A DNA stretch of 64,000 nucleotides from Halomonas lysinitropha. Lineage in GTDB: Bacteria; Pseudomonadota; Gammaproteobacteria; Pseudomonadales; Halomonadaceae. Below, piece by piece: positions 62,066 through 64,000 of this stretch; positions within the stretch are counted from its first letter, which is position 1, and the number at the start of each line of letters is the position of its first letter. Where the stretch lies: assembly GCF_902500215.1 (NCBI RefSeq), contig NZ_CABVOU010000046.1:188136-252135 (forward strand), read 5' to 3'. The position numbers and the translations under genes are program-made. The notes under the pieces were generated by a model. It saw only the letters and a program-made list of their open reading frames with translations, was not told the origin of the DNA and made no database searches.

Positions 62066-63919
62066 ATGGATAGTTGCGTTTACACACGCCTGGGGTTGGC
62101 GGCACTTTGCCTGGGTCTCGCGCCTGGCACCCTGGCCCTTGAGGCAACCATCGAGGGCATCGAAGATCCATTGGCAGAGAACGTCCGCCTCTACCTCGAT
62201 GGCCTGGAAGCCGAGCAGTACAGTCCCGATCGCCTGGAAAGCGAGGTGTTGCGGCGCAGCAGCGAGGCGCTGCGCGTATACGGTTACTACTCGCCCCGGA
62301 TCGAGCCGCGTTTCGATGATCCCGATTCACCGACTCAAGTGACGCTGACCATCAGTCCGGGAGAACCGGTGCTGATCGAGGTCCTCGAACTCTCCGTGAC
62401 CGGCGATGCCGCGGGAGATCCTCCCTTCACCGAGGCCATCGAGGCGTTTCCTCTGGAAGAAGGGGATCGCCTGCGCCATGCCCCCTTCGACAGTCTGCGC
62501 AGCCGGCTGGCCAACCTCGCTCTCGAACGCGGGTACTTCGACTGGCGTTTTGCCGATCGTCGGATGGAGGTCAGGCCCTACGCCAACAGTGCCCGGCTCT
62601 ATCTGGCGCTGGACAGCGGCCGTCGCCATCGCTTCGGTGACGTAAACTTCCGGGGCCATCATATCGAGACCGCCCGGCTGGAAAACCTGGCCCCCTTCGC
62701 CAGCGGGGAACCCTACCTGGCGAGCCGGGTCGCCAGGTTCAACCAGCGCCTGGGCGAGACCGAGTGGTTTGCCTCGGTGAACGTGCGTCCGCGTCTCGCC
62801 CGGGAGCTGAGGCGCCTGGCGTTGCCGGAGGCAGAACCGACCTGGTGGCAGTCGCTGGATGTGGCGGGCGTGGAGCCCGTCACCGCGACGCCTCGTATTG
62901 CCGAGGCGTCGTTATTGGCGGCCGCCAGTCTGCAGCGCCCCACTGTTCCCAACGTACCGATCGACGTGGTGGTGACTCCTGCTGACCGCCACCAGTTCGA
63001 GGTAGGCGTGGGCTATGCCACCGACGTCGGCCCTCGCCTGCGATTTGCCTGGGACCAGCCCTGGATCAACCGCTATGGTCACGGCCTGGATCACAACCTC
63101 TACATCTCGGCGCCGGACCAACGCTTCTCGGGCGTCTACACGCTGCCGCTGGCGGACCCGTTGCGTGACAGCTATCGCTTCCAGTACGGTCTGCGCCACA
63201 AGGACAACGAGGACACCCGGACCTTGGAGAGTACCCTGGAGGCGGCCCGTCGCTGGAAATTCGACAATGACTGGGAGCAGAGTCTCTATCTGCGCGGTAC
63301 CTTCGAGGATTTCACCCAGGCCGGTGTTTCCAATCAGGTGTTGCTGCTCTATCCCGGTATCAGCTGGTCGCGCACCCGCACGCGCAACCCCACCTTTCCC
63401 ACCTGGGGAGATCGCCAGCGCCTGGCCGTGGAGTACTCCAGTGACTGGTGGGGGTCGGCCGCCGAGTTCCTGCGCCTGACGGGCGACAGCGAATGGATCC
63501 GCAAGGTCGGCGACGACAATCGTTTCGTGGGTCGAGTCGGCCTCGGTATGATCACCACCGATGACTTCGCGGACATTCCCCCCTCGCTGCGCTTCTTCAC
63601 CGGCGGCGATAGCAGCGTGCGGGGCTACGCCTACGAGAGCCTTGCCCCCGAGGACGACGAGGGCCGGCTAATCGGCGGTGAGCAACTGCTCACCGCCAGC
63701 CTCGAGGCCCAGCGTCGTATCACCGGGAAGTGGTGGGCGGCGAGCTTCATCGACACCGGCGATGCCTTCAGCGACTGGGATCCGAACGACCTGAAAACCG
63801 GCGCCGGCCTGGGCGTGCGCTGGATCTCCCCGGTGGGTCCGATTCGTTTCGATGTGGCCCACCCCTTCGATGCCGATGATGCCTTCCGCATCCACTTCTC
63901 TATCGGCCCGGAATTCTGA
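62066..63919 (+). CDS. tamA: Translocation and assembly module subunit TamA (Omp85)
   Basis: A 617-residue outer-membrane protein. A signal peptide ends at about TLA, followed by POTRA-like domains (about 25-270) beginning ATIEGIEDPLAENVRLYLDG. The C-terminal 16-strand beta-barrel (about 275-617) carries the Omp85 lid-loop signature SVRGYAYES and ends in HFSIGPEF with an aromatic terminal residue. With TamB it aids insertion of outer-membrane proteins and lipid transport. ATG 62066 is chosen over the upstream TTG. The next gene is tamB, cut by the window edge. Confidence 0.9.
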   Translation: MDSCVYTRLGLAALCLGLAPGTLALEATIEGIEDPLAENVRLYLDGLEAEQYSPDRLESEVLRRSSEALRVYGYYSPRIEPRFDDPDSPTQVTLTISPGEPVLIEVLELSVTGDAAGDPPFTEAIEAFPLEEGDRLRHAPFDSLRSRLANLALERGYFDWRFADRRMEVRPYANSARLYLALDSGRRHRFGDVNFRGHHIETARLENLAPFASGEPYLASRVARFNQRLGETEWFASVNVRPRLARELRRLALPEAEPTWWQSLDVAGVEPVTATPRIAEASLLAAASLQRPTVPNVPIDVVVTPADRHQFEVGVGYATDVGPRLRFAWDQPWINRYGHGLDHNLYISAPDQRFSGVYTLPLADPLRDSYRFQYGLRHKDNEDTRTLESTLEAARRWKFDNDWEQSLYLRGTFEDFTQAGVSNQVLLLYPGISWSRTRTRNPTFPTWGDRQRLAVEYSSDWWGSAAEFLRLTGDSEWIRKVGDDNRFVGRVGLGMITTDDFADIPPSLRFFTGGDSSVRGYAYESLAPEDDEGRLIGGEQLLTASLEAQRRITGKWWAASFIDTGDAFSDWDPNDLKTGAGLGVRWISPVGPIRFDVAHPFDADDAFRIHFSIGPEF

Positions 63920-63930
63920 GAGCTCGCATC

Positions 63931-64000
63931 TTGAGAACCCGCGCATTGACCTGGGCCCTGGCCCGACTGTTGATTGTCCTGCCTATCTGGCTGATTGGCC
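63931..64000 (+). CDS. tamB: Translocation and assembly module subunit TamB, N-terminal fragment (window edge)
   Basis: From a TTG at 63931, 11 nt after the tamA stop, the frame reads MRTRALTWALARLLIVLPIW and continues LIG to the end of the window. The basic start and membrane helix fit the inner-membrane anchor of TamB, and the position after tamA supports it. Only 23 codons are visible. Confidence 0.7.
   Translation, partial: MRTRALTWALARLLIVLPIWLIG

Overview
The window is about 64 kb of GC-rich, densely packed chromosome from a gammaproteobacterium. It most resembles Halomonadaceae (Halomonas or a close relative). That is an inference from the conserved block aspS-yebC-ruvCAB-tolQRAB-pal-cpoB, the ubiG-mupP/yciK arrangement, a class I PHA synthase with 3-hydroxybutyrate and acetoacetate genes, a Fis-type RegBA redox pair and many acidic proteins. 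I saw no rRNA, tRNA, CRISPR array, insertion sequence or prophage. Nearly everything is vertical-looking housekeeping sequence; the most accessory-looking part is 25.8-32.0 kb.

Layout. 0-3 kb: glycine catabolism, with gcvH (cut by the window edge) divergent from an AGCS amino-acid:Na+ symporter and gcvT. 3-7.4 kb, minus strand: an AlkB-like dioxygenase, then an envelope cluster (PAP2 phosphatase, GT4 glycosyltransferase, degenerate LytM/LysM lipoprotein, PlsC-type acyltransferase). 7.5-13.7 kb: a LysR regulator divergent from scoAB, then a DUF1338 protein, glutaredoxin, an inositol-phosphatase-family enzyme, an orphan HybE-like protein and 3-hydroxybutyrate dehydrogenase. 13.8-20.2 kb: an octanucleotide tandem repeat, the redox two-component pair RegB/RegA and a divergent RND efflux pair. 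20.3-25.9 kb: phaC, an aldo-keto reductase, prfC and tatD.

25.8-32.0 kb: a three-gene operon of exported proteins (VWA, Calx-beta-like, WG-repeat) divergent from a LuxR-type regulator, with a near-perfect dyad between them. This is the best candidate here for an undescribed system. 32-45 kb: ygfZ, a small HMA-fold protein with OsmC, uvrB, class I fumarase, cardiolipin synthase, a HypT-like LysR regulator, NadM-Nudix, YihY, leucine dehydrogenase, acylphosphatase, a truncated ribokinase and a 2-hydroxyacid dehydrogenase. 45.5-56.6 kb: fmdB-aspS-yebC-ruvCAB, the Tol-Pal operon and yciK. 56.6-64 kb: mupP and ubiG, galU followed by a UDP-glucose-dehydrogenase homologue that has lost its catalytic cysteine, sodB, a coiled-coil membrane protein, tamA and the first codons of tamB.

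Functional links. bdhA, scoAB and phaC together give storage and reuse of polyhydroxybutyrate (hydroxybutyrate to acetoacetate to acetoacetyl-CoA). Envelope maintenance dominates the right half (Tol-Pal, CpoB, MupP recycling, TamAB). All functions are predictions from sequence reading; no database search was run.
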